From assembly GCA_020628935.1 (NCBI GenBank), contig JAHDEG010000004.1, forward strand, positions 149,893-213,892: 64,000 nt of DNA. The letters are read 5' to 3'. The position numbers and the translations under genes were made by a program. Positions 9,710-16,801 of the stretch are shown here, one piece after another (the stretch's first letter is position 1; each line of letters begins with the position of its first letter). The notes under the pieces were generated by a model. It saw only the letters and a list, made by a program, of their open reading frames with translations. It was not told the origin of the DNA and did no database searches. The DNA is from Flavobacteriales bacterium (GTDB lineage Bacteria > Bacteroidota > Bacteroidia > Flavobacteriales_G > JALEGO01).

Positions 9710-9901
9710 ATGCAAATATTCTTGATAACATTTGGCATGTTAGCCCTGGCTTTTGCCGGAGTAGCAATAAAGATTTTAGTTAAAAAAAATGGAAAATTTG
9801 CTGGAACATGTGCTAGCAACAACCCTTACCTAAATAAAGATGGTGAGGCTTGTGGCTTATGTGGAGCAGCACCAGACGAAAAATGCAAAAGCGATAATTA
9901 A
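9710..9901 (+). CDS. Small Cys-rich membrane protein, NqrM/DUF539-like
   Basis: A 63-aa protein with one N-terminal transmembrane helix (about residues 3-25, ITFGMLALAFAGVAIKILV), a basic stop-transfer and a short C-terminal domain with four cysteines in GTCASNN, EACGLCG and KC. Small membrane proteins of this form are widespread in Bacteroidota. The layout (single helix plus Cys cluster) resembles NqrM, the iron-delivery maturation factor of Na+-NQR, but no nqr genes are in the window. The assignment is therefore tentative. A near-consensus -7 box (AACTTTTG, 9691-9698) lies just upstream. The stop codon overlaps the convergent pabA stop by four bases. Confidence 0.55.
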   Translation: MQIFLITFGMLALAFAGVAIKILVKKNGKFAGTCASNNPYLNKDGEACGLCGAAPDEKCKSDN

Positions 9902-10476
9902 TCACTTTTTTTCAGCCAATTAAAAAGTATCCGTTTACCTAATGGCGTCATTATAGATTCTGGATGAAACTGCACACCAGCAAGATTTAAACGTTTGTGT
10001 TCAAAAGACATTACAATCTCGTCTTCAAATAGTGATGTAACAGTTAATTCATTTGGAAAATTATGTTTACTGAAAGCCCAAGAATGGTACCGTCCAACTT
10101 CAATTAAATCAGGGAATTCACTAAATAAAAATGATTTGTTATTCACAATTATAGCTGACGATACACCATGACAAACAAATGGTAAATTGGTCAAAACAGC
10201 TCCATAATACTCCCCTATTATTTGAAAACCCAAACAAACCCCAAGAATTGATAATTTTGCATTAAATAGAGTTAACAACTCAAATAATTTAGGGTAATCA
10301 TTCGGAACGCCAGGACCAGGTGAAAAAATAACTTTATGATCTGCGCTTATTTTATTGATTTCAAAATCATCATAGCCAATAATCAAAACCGAAGTTTCAA
10401 ATTCTTGTATATAATGAAGTAAATTAAATGTAAACGAATCGAAACAATCTATAATTAAAACCTTCGCTTCATACAT
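9898..10476 (-). CDS. pabA: Aminodeoxychorismate/anthranilate synthase glutamine amidotransferase subunit
   Basis: Class I glutamine amidotransferase of 192 aa, the usual length. It hydrolyses glutamine and passes ammonia to a chorismate-using partner, making 4-amino-4-deoxychorismate for folate (PabA) or anthranilate (TrpG). Visible motifs are DCFDSFTFNL at the N-terminus, FSPGPGVP (oxyanion region), nucleophile Cys81 in GVCLGFQ, and His171/Glu173 in QFHPES. A PabB-type partner lies at 18181 and no trp genes are nearby, which favours PabA. The start at 10476 lies 6 nt from a TAACTTTG -7 box, so the message is probably near-leaderless. It is divergent from ridA. Confidence 0.88.
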   Translation of the reverse strand: MYEAKVLIIDCFDSFTFNLLHYIQEFETSVLIIGYDDFEINKISADHKVIFSPGPGVPNDYPKLFELLTLFNAKLSILGVCLGFQIIGEYYGAVLTNLPFVCHGVSSAIIVNNKSFLFSEFPDLIEVGRYHSWAFSKHNFPNELTVTSLFEDEIVMSFEHKRLNLAGVQFHPESIMTPLGKRILFNWLKKSD

Positions 10477-10481
10477 AAATT

Positions 10482-10498
10482 CAAAGTTATTATCTTTA
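10482..10498. promoter_or_regulatory. Back-to-back -7 boxes for pabA and ridA
   Basis: On the minus strand TAACTTTG (plus 10482-10489) matches the Bacteroidota TAnnTTTG -7 box. On the plus strand TATCTTTA (10491-10498) matches in seven of eight positions. They are one base apart and face opposite ways. The pabA and ridA start codons lie 5-6 nt beyond each box. Transcription would start at or next to the ATG in both directions, and both polymerases cannot occupy the site at once. Confidence 0.6.
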
Positions 10499-10502
10499 AT
10501 TA

Positions 10503-10886
10503 ATGAAGCAAGAAATTATATCTGAAAACGCGCCAAAACCAATTGGACCATACAGCCAAGCTATTAAAAAAGAAAACATGTTATTTTTAAGTGGTCAAAT
10601 TGCCATTGATTCTATAACAGGAAACTTAAAAACTTCAAACATTAAAGAAGAAACTAATTTAGTACTTAGTAATATTAGTGCTTTAATAGACGAAGCAGGG
10701 TTTAATAAACGAGACATAATTAAAGCTACCATCTTTATTAAAAACATGGATCAGTTTAAAGAAATTAATGAAGTTTACAGTGCATTTTTTGCAGAAAGTA
10801 AAGTATATCCGGCAAGAGAAACGGTAGAAGTTTCTAGACTGCCTAAAGATGTAAATATAGAAATCTCAATCATTGCTATTAGATAA
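10503..10886 (+). CDS. ridA: RidA family enamine/imine deaminase
   Basis: Rid/YjgF/UK114 family protein, 127 aa, the standard length. It hydrolyses reactive 2-aminoacrylate and related enamines/imines made by PLP enzymes, acting as a cytosolic homotrimer. Family signatures are visible: APKPIGPYSQAI near the N-terminus, LSGQIAIDSITG, and the C-terminal PARETVEVSRLPKDVNIEISIIAI, with the conserved Arg of PARxxV that binds the substrate carboxylate. Start ATG 10503 follows a TATCTTTA -7-like box by 4 bases. Divergent from pabA with a 26-base gap. Confidence 0.95.
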   Translation: MKQEIISENAPKPIGPYSQAIKKENMLFLSGQIAIDSITGNLKTSNIKEETNLVLSNISALIDEAGFNKRDIIKATIFIKNMDQFKEINEVYSAFFAESKVYPARETVEVSRLPKDVNIEISIIAIR

Positions 10887-10955
10887 AAATGGTAGATAAT
10901 CTCAAAAAGTTATGATTAACTCTAAATAAATATTTTATAATATAGATTCTATTAC

Positions 10956-10963
10956 TATATTTG
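10956..10963 (+). promoter_or_regulatory. -7 box of the rplU-rpmA promoter
   Basis: TATATTTG at 10956-10963 fits TAnnTTTG exactly and places the transcription start near 10968, about 16 nt before the rplU ATG. No clear -33 TTTG is visible; an AT-rich TATTTTAT lies at the right distance. The spacing before a ribosomal protein operon supports the call. Confidence 0.6.
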
Positions 10964-10983
10964 CAAGCTCAAATAAACTATAC

Positions 10984-11622
10984 ATGTACGCAATCGTTGA
11001 AATAGGAGGTCATCAATACAAGGTTGAAAAATCGCAAGAGATCTTCGTGAATAAGCTTGAAGGAAAAGAAGGAGACAAGATCAAACTAGACAACGTTCTA
11101 TTGTTAGATGATAATGGAAGCGTTAAAGTTGGTGAACCAACTGTAAGTGGTGCTCAAATTAGCGCTAAGATTGTTGAGCAGTTGAAGGCTGATAAAGTTA
11201 TCGTTTTCAAAAAGAAAAGAAGAAAAGGATACAAAACAAAAAACGGCCACAGACAACAAGTAACTAAGCTTTTAATTGAAGGTATAGTTGCAAAAGGCGG
11301 TAAAGTAGCTGAAAAACCAAAAGAAGAAGTTAAAAAAACTGCAGCACCTGCTAAGAAAGCAGCTACTAAAGGCGGTGACGATTTGAAAAAAATTGAAGGA
11401 GTTGGACCAAAATTAGCGTCAGTACTTGCTGAAGCTGGAATTGACACTTTTGAAAAAATGTCAAAATCAACTCCAGAAAAAATTTCAGAGATATTACTTG
11501 CAGCATCTGAAAGATATAAAATTCACAATCCAGGTACCTGGCCAGCACAAGCTAAATTAGCTGCCGAAGGTAAATGGGATGAGTTAAAAAAATGGCAAGA
11601 CGAATTAGACGGAGGTAAATAA
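10984..11622 (+). CDS. rplU: 50S ribosomal protein L21 with C-terminal helix-hairpin-helix extension
   Basis: The N-terminal 100 residues are canonical L21 (MYAIVEIGGHQYKVEKSQEI; KKKRRKGYKTKNGHRQ), which binds 23S rRNA in the large subunit. After a Lys/Ala-rich linker (about residues 105-125) comes an extra domain of about 85 residues with a helix-hairpin-helix motif, LKKIEGVGPKLASVLAEAGI, and a Trp-containing tail. Ordinary L21 is about 103 aa; this is 212. Similar long L21 proteins occur in other Bacteroidota, so this is probably a lineage-typical fusion rather than an error. The codon texture is continuous across the junction. rpmA follows after 38 bases as in most bacteria. Confidence 0.95.
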   Translation: MYAIVEIGGHQYKVEKSQEIFVNKLEGKEGDKIKLDNVLLLDDNGSVKVGEPTVSGAQISAKIVEQLKADKVIVFKKKRRKGYKTKNGHRQQVTKLLIEGIVAKGGKVAEKPKEEVKKTAAPAKKAATKGGDDLKKIEGVGPKLASVLAEAGIDTFEKMSKSTPEKISEILLAASERYKIHNPGTWPAQAKLAAEGKWDELKKWQDELDGGK

Positions 11623-11660
11623 TATTACTTATTTATTAAATAGTCAAAAACTAAACGAAT

Positions 11661-11909
11661 ATGGCACATAAGAAAGGAGTTGGTAGCTCTAAAAACGGAA
11701 GAGAATCAGAAAGTAAAAGATTAGGCGTTAAAATCTTTGGAGGACAAAAAGCTATTCCAGGAAACATAATTATCAGACAAAGAGGTACTCAACACCACCC
11801 AGGTGAAAATGTAGGAATGGGTAAAGATCATACACTTTATGCATTAACTGAAGGTGTTGTGACTTTTAAGAAAACTAAAGGAGACAGATCTTTTGTTTCT
11901 GTAGTTTAA
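11661..11909 (+). CDS. rpmA: 50S ribosomal protein L27
   Basis: An 82-aa L27 with the expected N-terminus [20 protein letters not shown] and [23 protein letters not shown]. Its N-terminal tail reaches the peptidyl-transferase centre. There is no N-terminal cleavage extension of the Firmicutes type. It is co-transcribed with rplU and closed by a strong terminator 23 bases downstream. Confidence 0.97.
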   Translation: MAHKKGVGSSKNGRESESKRLGVKIFGGQKAIPGNIIIRQRGTQHHPGENVGMGKDHTLYALTEGVVTFKKTKGDRSFVSVV

Positions 11910-11932
11910 GTAAAAGATTTTAGATATTTTTG

Positions 11933-11969
11933 AAATCCTTACTTCTTAATTAAGAAGTAAGGATTTTTT
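11933..11969 (+). terminator. Rho-independent terminator after rpmA
   Basis: A perfect 34-base palindrome (AAATCCTTACTTCTTAA and its complement, 11933-11966) extends into a T run (to 11969). It lies between the rpmA stop and serS, and its A-rich 5' side could make it bidirectional. Confidence 0.85.
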
Positions 11970-11990
11970 CATTTAATTAAGGCAACAACT

Positions 11991-13262
11991 ATGCTTAAAG
12001 TTTCTGAGATACGCGATAATAAAGAGCTGTACATAACTCGATTACAAAAAAGGAATAAAGACTTTACAAAAGAAGTTAATTCGATTATTAATGTTGATGA
12101 GCAACGTAGGAGTATACAAGTTGAACTTGATGAAAACCTATCCAAATCTAAGCAATTAGCAAAACAAATTGGAGACTATTATAAGCAAGGTAAAGTTACT
12201 GAAGCAAACGCCTTAAAAGAAGAAACACTCACGCTAAAAGAATTAAACAAGCAGCAACAATCTCTTTTGCAAGAAAAAGAAATTGAGCTACAAAATTTAC
12301 TATATGAGGTTCCGAACATTCCAAACGAAATAGTACCTAAAGGTAAATCTGACCAAGACAATGAAGTTATAAGCACACATGGTAAAATACCTGAGCTATT
12401 ACCTAAACACAAATTACCGCATTGGGAAATAGCCGATAAATATAATATTATAGACTTTGACCTGGGGGCAAAGATAACTGGTGCAGGCTTTCCAGTTTAT
12501 TTAAACAAAGGCGCAAAATTGCAGAGAGGACTAATTAATTTTTTTCTAGACGAGGCCTCAAACGCAGATTATAAAGAAGTTATTCCACCATTAGTTATTA
12601 ATAAAGAGTCAGGTATTGGAACAGGGCAGCTTCCTGACAAAGAAGGTCAAATGTACCACATAACAGAAGACAACCTTTACTTAATACCTACTGCAGAAGT
12701 ACCCATCACAAATATTTATCGTGATGTAATACTAGATGCGAGCTCATTACCTAAGAAAAACGTTGGTTACACACCTTGTTTTAGACGTGAGGCGGGTTCT
12801 TACGGAAAAGACGTTAGAGGCTTAAACAGACTACACCAATTTGATAAAGTAGAGATTGTTCAAGTAGTTCATCCTTCAAAGTCGTATGAAGTACTTGATG
12901 AAATGGTTAAACACGTTGAAAACCTACTTACTAAACTTGAGCTACCCTACAGACTAACAAGATTATGCGGTGGTGATCTCGGGTTTACCTCGGCTCTTAC
13001 TTACGATTTAGAAGTTTACTCTGCAGCTCAAGAAAAATGGTTAGAAGTAAGCTCAATATCAAATTTTGAAACATATCAAAGTAATCGTTTAAAATTAAGA
13101 TACCGCGAAGATGGCAAGCTACACTTAGCTCATACATTAAATGGAAGCGCATTAGCATTACCAAGAATATTAGCCGCTTTACTTGAAAACAACCAAACCG
13201 AAGAAGGTATAAAAATACCAAAAGCACTACAGCCGTATGTAGGGTTCTCTATCTTAAAATAA
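11991..13262 (+). CDS. serS: Serine-tRNA ligase
   Basis: Class II aminoacyl-tRNA synthetase of 423 aa, charging tRNA-Ser and tRNA-Sec-type substrates in the cytosol. The N-terminal long-helix coiled-coil arm (about residues 1-105) is evident from its Lys/Glu/Gln-rich composition. The catalytic core shows a motif 2 region (CFRREAGSYGKDVRGLNRLH) and motif 3 (LNGSALALPRILAALLEN). TAEVPIT and the conserved serine-binding region are also present. It starts 21 bases after the rplU-rpmA terminator. Confidence 0.97.
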   Translation: MLKVSEIRDNKELYITRLQKRNKDFTKEVNSIINVDEQRRSIQVELDENLSKSKQLAKQIGDYYKQGKVTEANALKEETLTLKELNKQQQSLLQEKEIELQNLLYEVPNIPNEIVPKGKSDQDNEVISTHGKIPELLPKHKLPHWEIADKYNIIDFDLGAKITGAGFPVYLNKGAKLQRGLINFFLDEASNADYKEVIPPLVINKESGIGTGQLPDKEGQMYHITEDNLYLIPTAEVPITNIYRDVILDASSLPKKNVGYTPCFRREAGSYGKDVRGLNRLHQFDKVEIVQVVHPSKSYEVLDEMVKHVENLLTKLELPYRLTRLCGGDLGFTSALTYDLEVYSAAQEKWLEVSSISNFETYQSNRLKLRYREDGKLHLAHTLNGSALALPRILAALLENNQTEEGIKIPKALQPYVGFSILK

Positions 13263-13267
13263 TAGTT

Positions 13268-13816
13268 ATGAAAAACATATATATACTCTCTATTTGCATT
13301 TTTCTTTTGTCTTGCTCTCACCATGAAGAAGAACTTGCAGAAATTAATAAATGGGAGAACACCGTTGACTCTGTAGAAAAAATATTTTATAACATTGACA
13401 CAGTAATAGTTGACGGCAACTTAAATACAATGCAGCAATATATAAATACAATCACCAATCAATTTGCAGATGATTTAACTAAAGAAACAAGTATGCTACT
13501 TAGTGACTACAAACAAGTTGAAAAAACAGTTCGCAGATTTAATAGAGCATACGAAAAAGGTAAAACAGAAATCACTTACACTAAAAAGCAGCTAAAGAGC
13601 TTAAAAGCAGCACTAAAAAGTGGTAGTATAAAAAGCGAAGAAAAAGTAACTCAATACATGAACGAAGAAAGAGAAGCTGTTAACCAATTAAAAGATTTTT
13701 CTGGAGATATTCAACGCTGGGTAAATAGCTCTAACGAGCAATTTCATAAAATTCACCCCGTACTTAAGCAATTTGTTGATTCGCTCGCTGAAAAAAAAGC
13801 CAATAGTAATAAATAG
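13268..13816 (+). CDS. Coiled-coil lipoprotein of unknown function
   Basis: A 182-aa protein with a lipoprotein signal (MKNIYILSICIFLLSCSHHEEE; lipobox LLSC, Cys16). The mature part is almost entirely charged and helical (Lys/Glu-rich, heptad-like), pointing to a coiled coil in the periplasm or at the inner leaflet of the outer membrane. It begins 5 bases after serS, so it is probably co-transcribed with it. A neighbouring TPR gene follows. Family not recognised. Confidence 0.7.
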   Translation: MKNIYILSICIFLLSCSHHEEELAEINKWENTVDSVEKIFYNIDTVIVDGNLNTMQQYINTITNQFADDLTKETSMLLSDYKQVEKTVRRFNRAYEKGKTEITYTKKQLKSLKAALKSGSIKSEEKVTQYMNEEREAVNQLKDFSGDIQRWVNSSNEQFHKIHPVLKQFVDSLAEKKANSNK

Positions 13817-13831
13817 TCTCCTCCTCTTAAT

Positions 13832-13849
13832 TGTGATCAAATGTGATCA
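13832..13849 (+). promoter_or_regulatory. Direct repeat TGTGATCA x2 upstream of the TPR gene
   Basis: TGTGATCA occurs at 13832-13839 and again at 13842-13849, exactly 10 bases (one helical turn) apart. Each contains the palindrome TGATCA. A -7-like TAAATTTA (13863-13870) sits just before the ATG at 13874, so the pair overlaps the expected -33 region. It resembles an operator, but the cognate regulator is unknown. Confidence 0.35.
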
Positions 13850-13873
13850 TCTAATTAATTCGTAAATTTAAGT

Positions 13874-15688
13874 ATGTTCAAAAAATTGATGTTAACCTGC
13901 TTATTGTTTATCCCCATAATGGGGTTAGCTCAACCAGCATCTGACATTCAATTAGCTACACATTACTACCAATCTGGCGAATTTGACAAAGCCATACTTT
14001 ACTACGAAAAAATATACAGTCAAAATCCTACCAAAATATATTACACTACCCTATTAAAAAGTTATTTAGCAGTAAAAGACTACAAACAAGCAGAAAAACT
14101 AGTTAAACAAAGAATAAAGTCAAACCCAGAATTAGCCTACATAGTTGATTTAGGTCATATTTATGAAGAACAAGAAGAAAGTAAAAAAGCAAATCAAACA
14201 TATGATAAAGCCATAAAAAGCATTCCTTCTGACGCTTCAGAAGTCATTAAATTATCTAAAGCTTTCCAAAGCTACAACAATAACGAATATGCTTTACGCA
14301 CTTACGAAAAAGGAAGGAAAGAAAGTAAAGGAAAGTATCCATTTAATATTGAAATAGCTGAATTGTACGAAAAACAAGGCAAGTATGAATTAATGATTAA
14401 AGAATATTTAGATCTATTAAGTGTTAATGAAGCCTACATGCAATCAATACAAAGCTCACTTGAAAACGCTAACGCTTTAGATAAATCATCAAAACAATTT
14501 CAAATACTAAGAAATGAGTTGGTAAAAAACGTACAAAAAAACCCTAATAAAATGGTGTATTCAGAAATGCTAACCTGGCTATACCTACAAATTAATGACT
14601 TTGACATGGCTCTAATTCAAACAAAAGCCATAGACAAAAGAAATAAGGAGGAAGGAGAAAGAGTAATTAAACTAGCACAAGCTGCCTACAACAACAAAGC
14701 GTATAATGCCTCCATAAAAGCTTATGAATATGTAATTACTAAAGGAGATGAATCTCCGTATTATTACATGGCTAAAACACAACAATTATCTGCCTACAGA
14801 GATAAGTTAACATTTACTAATTCGTTTGAAAAAGAAGACGTGATTCAACTAGAAAAAAAGTACAAACTAGCACTTAATGAGGTGAAAATACCAAAACTAC
14901 AAGTAGAATTACTAAAAAATCTTGCTTCACTACAGGCGTTATATCTAAATCAAATAGACAGCGCCATAACAACAATTAATAAAGCAATTGGATATAGAAA
15001 TGTAAGTAAAAATCTCTTGGCAGAATGCAAAATTGATTTAGCAGATTACTTAGTTTTAAAAAATGAAGTTTGGGATGCTTCTCTCTATTACTCTCAAGTA
15101 GAAAAAGATTACAAATACGATGAGATAGGAGAAAGAGCAAAGTTTAAAAACGCAAAAATATCATATTATACTGGTGATTTTAAGTGGGCCAAAGCTCAAC
15201 TAGACGTATTAAAAGGATCAACTTCAAAGTTAATTGCAAATGACGCACTTTGGCTATCGGTTCTAATTACAGACAACACAACAGCAGATACAAATGAAAC
15301 ACCTATGCGAATTTTTGCCGAAGCCGAATTGCTGATTCTACAAAACAGGTTTAACGAGGCGCTTATTTTGTTTGACTCTATACAAAAAATATTTCCAGCA
15401 CACTCACTTGATGATGACATCCTTTTTCAAAAACATAAAATCAACGTAAAAGAGCAAAAGTACGATCAAGCCATAAAAGAATTAAATCAGATTATTACCA
15501 AATATTCAGACGGATTACTTGCTGATAACGCACTATTTACCTTAGCTGAAATTTATGAGAATGAAAAACAAGATGTAGAAAAAGCGAAAGAACTATACTT
15601 ACAATTAATGAAAGAATACCCCGGAAGCCTTAGAAATGTAGAAGCGAAGAAACGTTTCAGAGCTTTAAGAGGAGAGCAATTAAATTAA
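13874..15688 (+). CDS. Exported TPR-repeat protein
   Basis: A 604-aa protein with a signal peptide (MFKKLMLTCLLFIPIMGLAQ) and tetratricopeptide repeats through most of its length, for example ATHYYQSGEFDKAILYYEK near residue 30 and YEKQGKYELMIKEYL. C-terminal repeats resemble the YbgF/BamD-type TolA-binding TPRs (DNALFTLAEIYENEKQDVEKAKELYLQL). TPRs scaffold protein complexes; a periplasmic assembly role is likely but the partner is unknown. The next gene begins 5 bases downstream and rsmA directly follows that, so the three form one transcription unit. Confidence 0.85.
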   Translation: MFKKLMLTCLLFIPIMGLAQPASDIQLATHYYQSGEFDKAILYYEKIYSQNPTKIYYTTLLKSYLAVKDYKQAEKLVKQRIKSNPELAYIVDLGHIYEEQEESKKANQTYDKAIKSIPSDASEVIKLSKAFQSYNNNEYALRTYEKGRKESKGKYPFNIEIAELYEKQGKYELMIKEYLDLLSVNEAYMQSIQSSLENANALDKSSKQFQILRNELVKNVQKNPNKMVYSEMLTWLYLQINDFDMALIQTKAIDKRNKEEGERVIKLAQAAYNNKAYNASIKAYEYVITKGDESPYYYMAKTQQLSAYRDKLTFTNSFEKEDVIQLEKKYKLALNEVKIPKLQVELLKNLASLQALYLNQIDSAITTINKAIGYRNVSKNLLAECKIDLADYLVLKNEVWDASLYYSQVEKDYKYDEIGERAKFKNAKISYYTGDFKWAKAQLDVLKGSTSKLIANDALWLSVLITDNTTADTNETPMRIFAEAELLILQNRFNEALILFDSIQKIFPAHSLDDDILFQKHKINVKEQKYDQAIKELNQIITKYSDGLLADNALFTLAEIYENEKQDVEKAKELYLQLMKEYPGSLRNVEAKKRFRALRGEQLN

Positions 15689-15693
15689 GTAAA

Positions 15694-15993
15694 ATGATCA
15701 TTTACAACGTAACTGTAAAAATTGAAAAAAACATTCACGATGAATGGTTAAACTGGATGAAGGAGACACATATACCCGAGGTTTTAGAAACTGGTTATTT
15801 CATTGAAAATAATATGTACAAAGTCTTAGTTGAAGAGGATGACGGAATAACGTATAGCATTCAATACAGCTGCAACAATCAAGAAACACTTAACACCTAC
15901 TTCGATAAGCACGCATTAACTTTACAAGCAAAATTCAAAGATCGTTACGAAGGTAAGTATGTAGTTTTTAGAACATTATTAGAAAAAATATAA
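15694..15993 (+). CDS. DUF4286 family protein
   Basis: A 99-aa protein (MIIYNVTVKIEKNIHDEWLN...) matching the small DUF4286 family of Bacteroidota by sequence pattern: WLNWMKETHIPEVL and a C-terminal YEGKYVVFRTLLE. The fold resembles a ferredoxin-like dimeric alpha/beta barrel; the biochemical role is not known. It sits between a TPR gene and rsmA, with its stop codon immediately followed by the rsmA GTG. Confidence 0.85.
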   Translation: MIIYNVTVKIEKNIHDEWLNWMKETHIPEVLETGYFIENNMYKVLVEEDDGITYSIQYSCNNQETLNTYFDKHALTLQAKFKDRYEGKYVVFRTLLEKI

Positions 15994-16767
15994 GTGGTAA
16001 AACCAAAAAAACATCTCGGGCAACACTTTTTAGAGGATGAAAATATAGCTAAAAATATTGTTGAACTACTTAACACCAAAGACAACTTAGTACTTGAAAT
16101 TGGCCCTGGAACTGGCGTTTTAACCAAATATTTAATAGAAAAAAACAGTACACAATTTTCTGTTTGTGAAATTGATACCGAGTCGGTAACCTATTTAAAA
16201 AAACACTACCCTAACCTTAACATAATAAGTAAAGACATTCTTAAACTAAACCTAAAAGAAGAGTTTAATAACCAAAAAATCACTTTTATTGGCAATTATC
16301 CGTACAATATATCCTCCCAAATACTTTTTAAAGCATTAGAAAACAAAGATCAGGTAACTGAGCTTATTGGTATGTTTCAGAAAGAAGTATGTTTAAGAAT
16401 TGCATCAAAACCAGGTAATAAAACATACGGAATACTAAGTGTACTACTACAATCTTTCTACGATATAAGTTACGAATTCACTGTACCTCCAAATGTATTT
16501 AATCCTCCTCCAAAAGTACAATCGGGAGTTATTAGCATGAAAATAAATCCTGAAAAATCACCAAACTGCGACTTTAAACTTTTTAAACGTATCGTTAAAT
16601 TAACATTTGGTCAGAGAAGAAAAAAAATTCGAAACACGCTTAAAAGTATTTTACCCAACACGGCTATTGAAGAAATAGATGCCCTCCCCTTTTCAGCAAG
16701 CAGGCCAGAGCAACTTAGCCCGACAGATTTTCATACACTCACTAATTTAGTTCAGGGGTTGATATAG
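15994..16767 (+). CDS. rsmA: 16S rRNA (adenine1518-N6/1519-N6)-dimethyltransferase
   Basis: KsgA/RsmA family, 257 aa, SAM-dependent dimethylation of two adjacent adenines in the helix-45 loop of 16S rRNA during late 30S assembly. Motifs: KHLGQHFLEDENIA at the start, SAM motif I EIGPGTGVLTKYL (about residue 33), and catalytic motif IV GNYPYNISSQ, where the usual NLPY reads NYPY, a common variant. The start is GTG directly after the DUF4286 stop, giving the expected N-terminus; no upstream ATG fits. Same operon as the TPR gene. Confidence 0.96.
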   Translation: MVKPKKHLGQHFLEDENIAKNIVELLNTKDNLVLEIGPGTGVLTKYLIEKNSTQFSVCEIDTESVTYLKKHYPNLNIISKDILKLNLKEEFNNQKITFIGNYPYNISSQILFKALENKDQVTELIGMFQKEVCLRIASKPGNKTYGILSVLLQSFYDISYEFTVPPNVFNPPPKVQSGVISMKINPEKSPNCDFKLFKRIVKLTFGQRRKKIRNTLKSILPNTAIEEIDALPFSASRPEQLSPTDFHTLTNLVQGLI

Positions 16768-16788
16768 GTATTAAAATCAATACCTTTG
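16758..16788 (+). promoter_or_regulatory. mgtE promoter
   Basis: GTTG (16758-16761), a 19-base spacer, then TACCTTTG (16781-16788) is a textbook Bacteroidota promoter. It overlaps the end of rsmA. Transcription would begin near 16793, so the track's TTG start at 16796 is unlikely and ATG 16802 is preferred, with a leader of about 9 nt. Confidence 0.8.
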
Positions 16789-16801
16789 TAAAAAATTGCC
16801 T

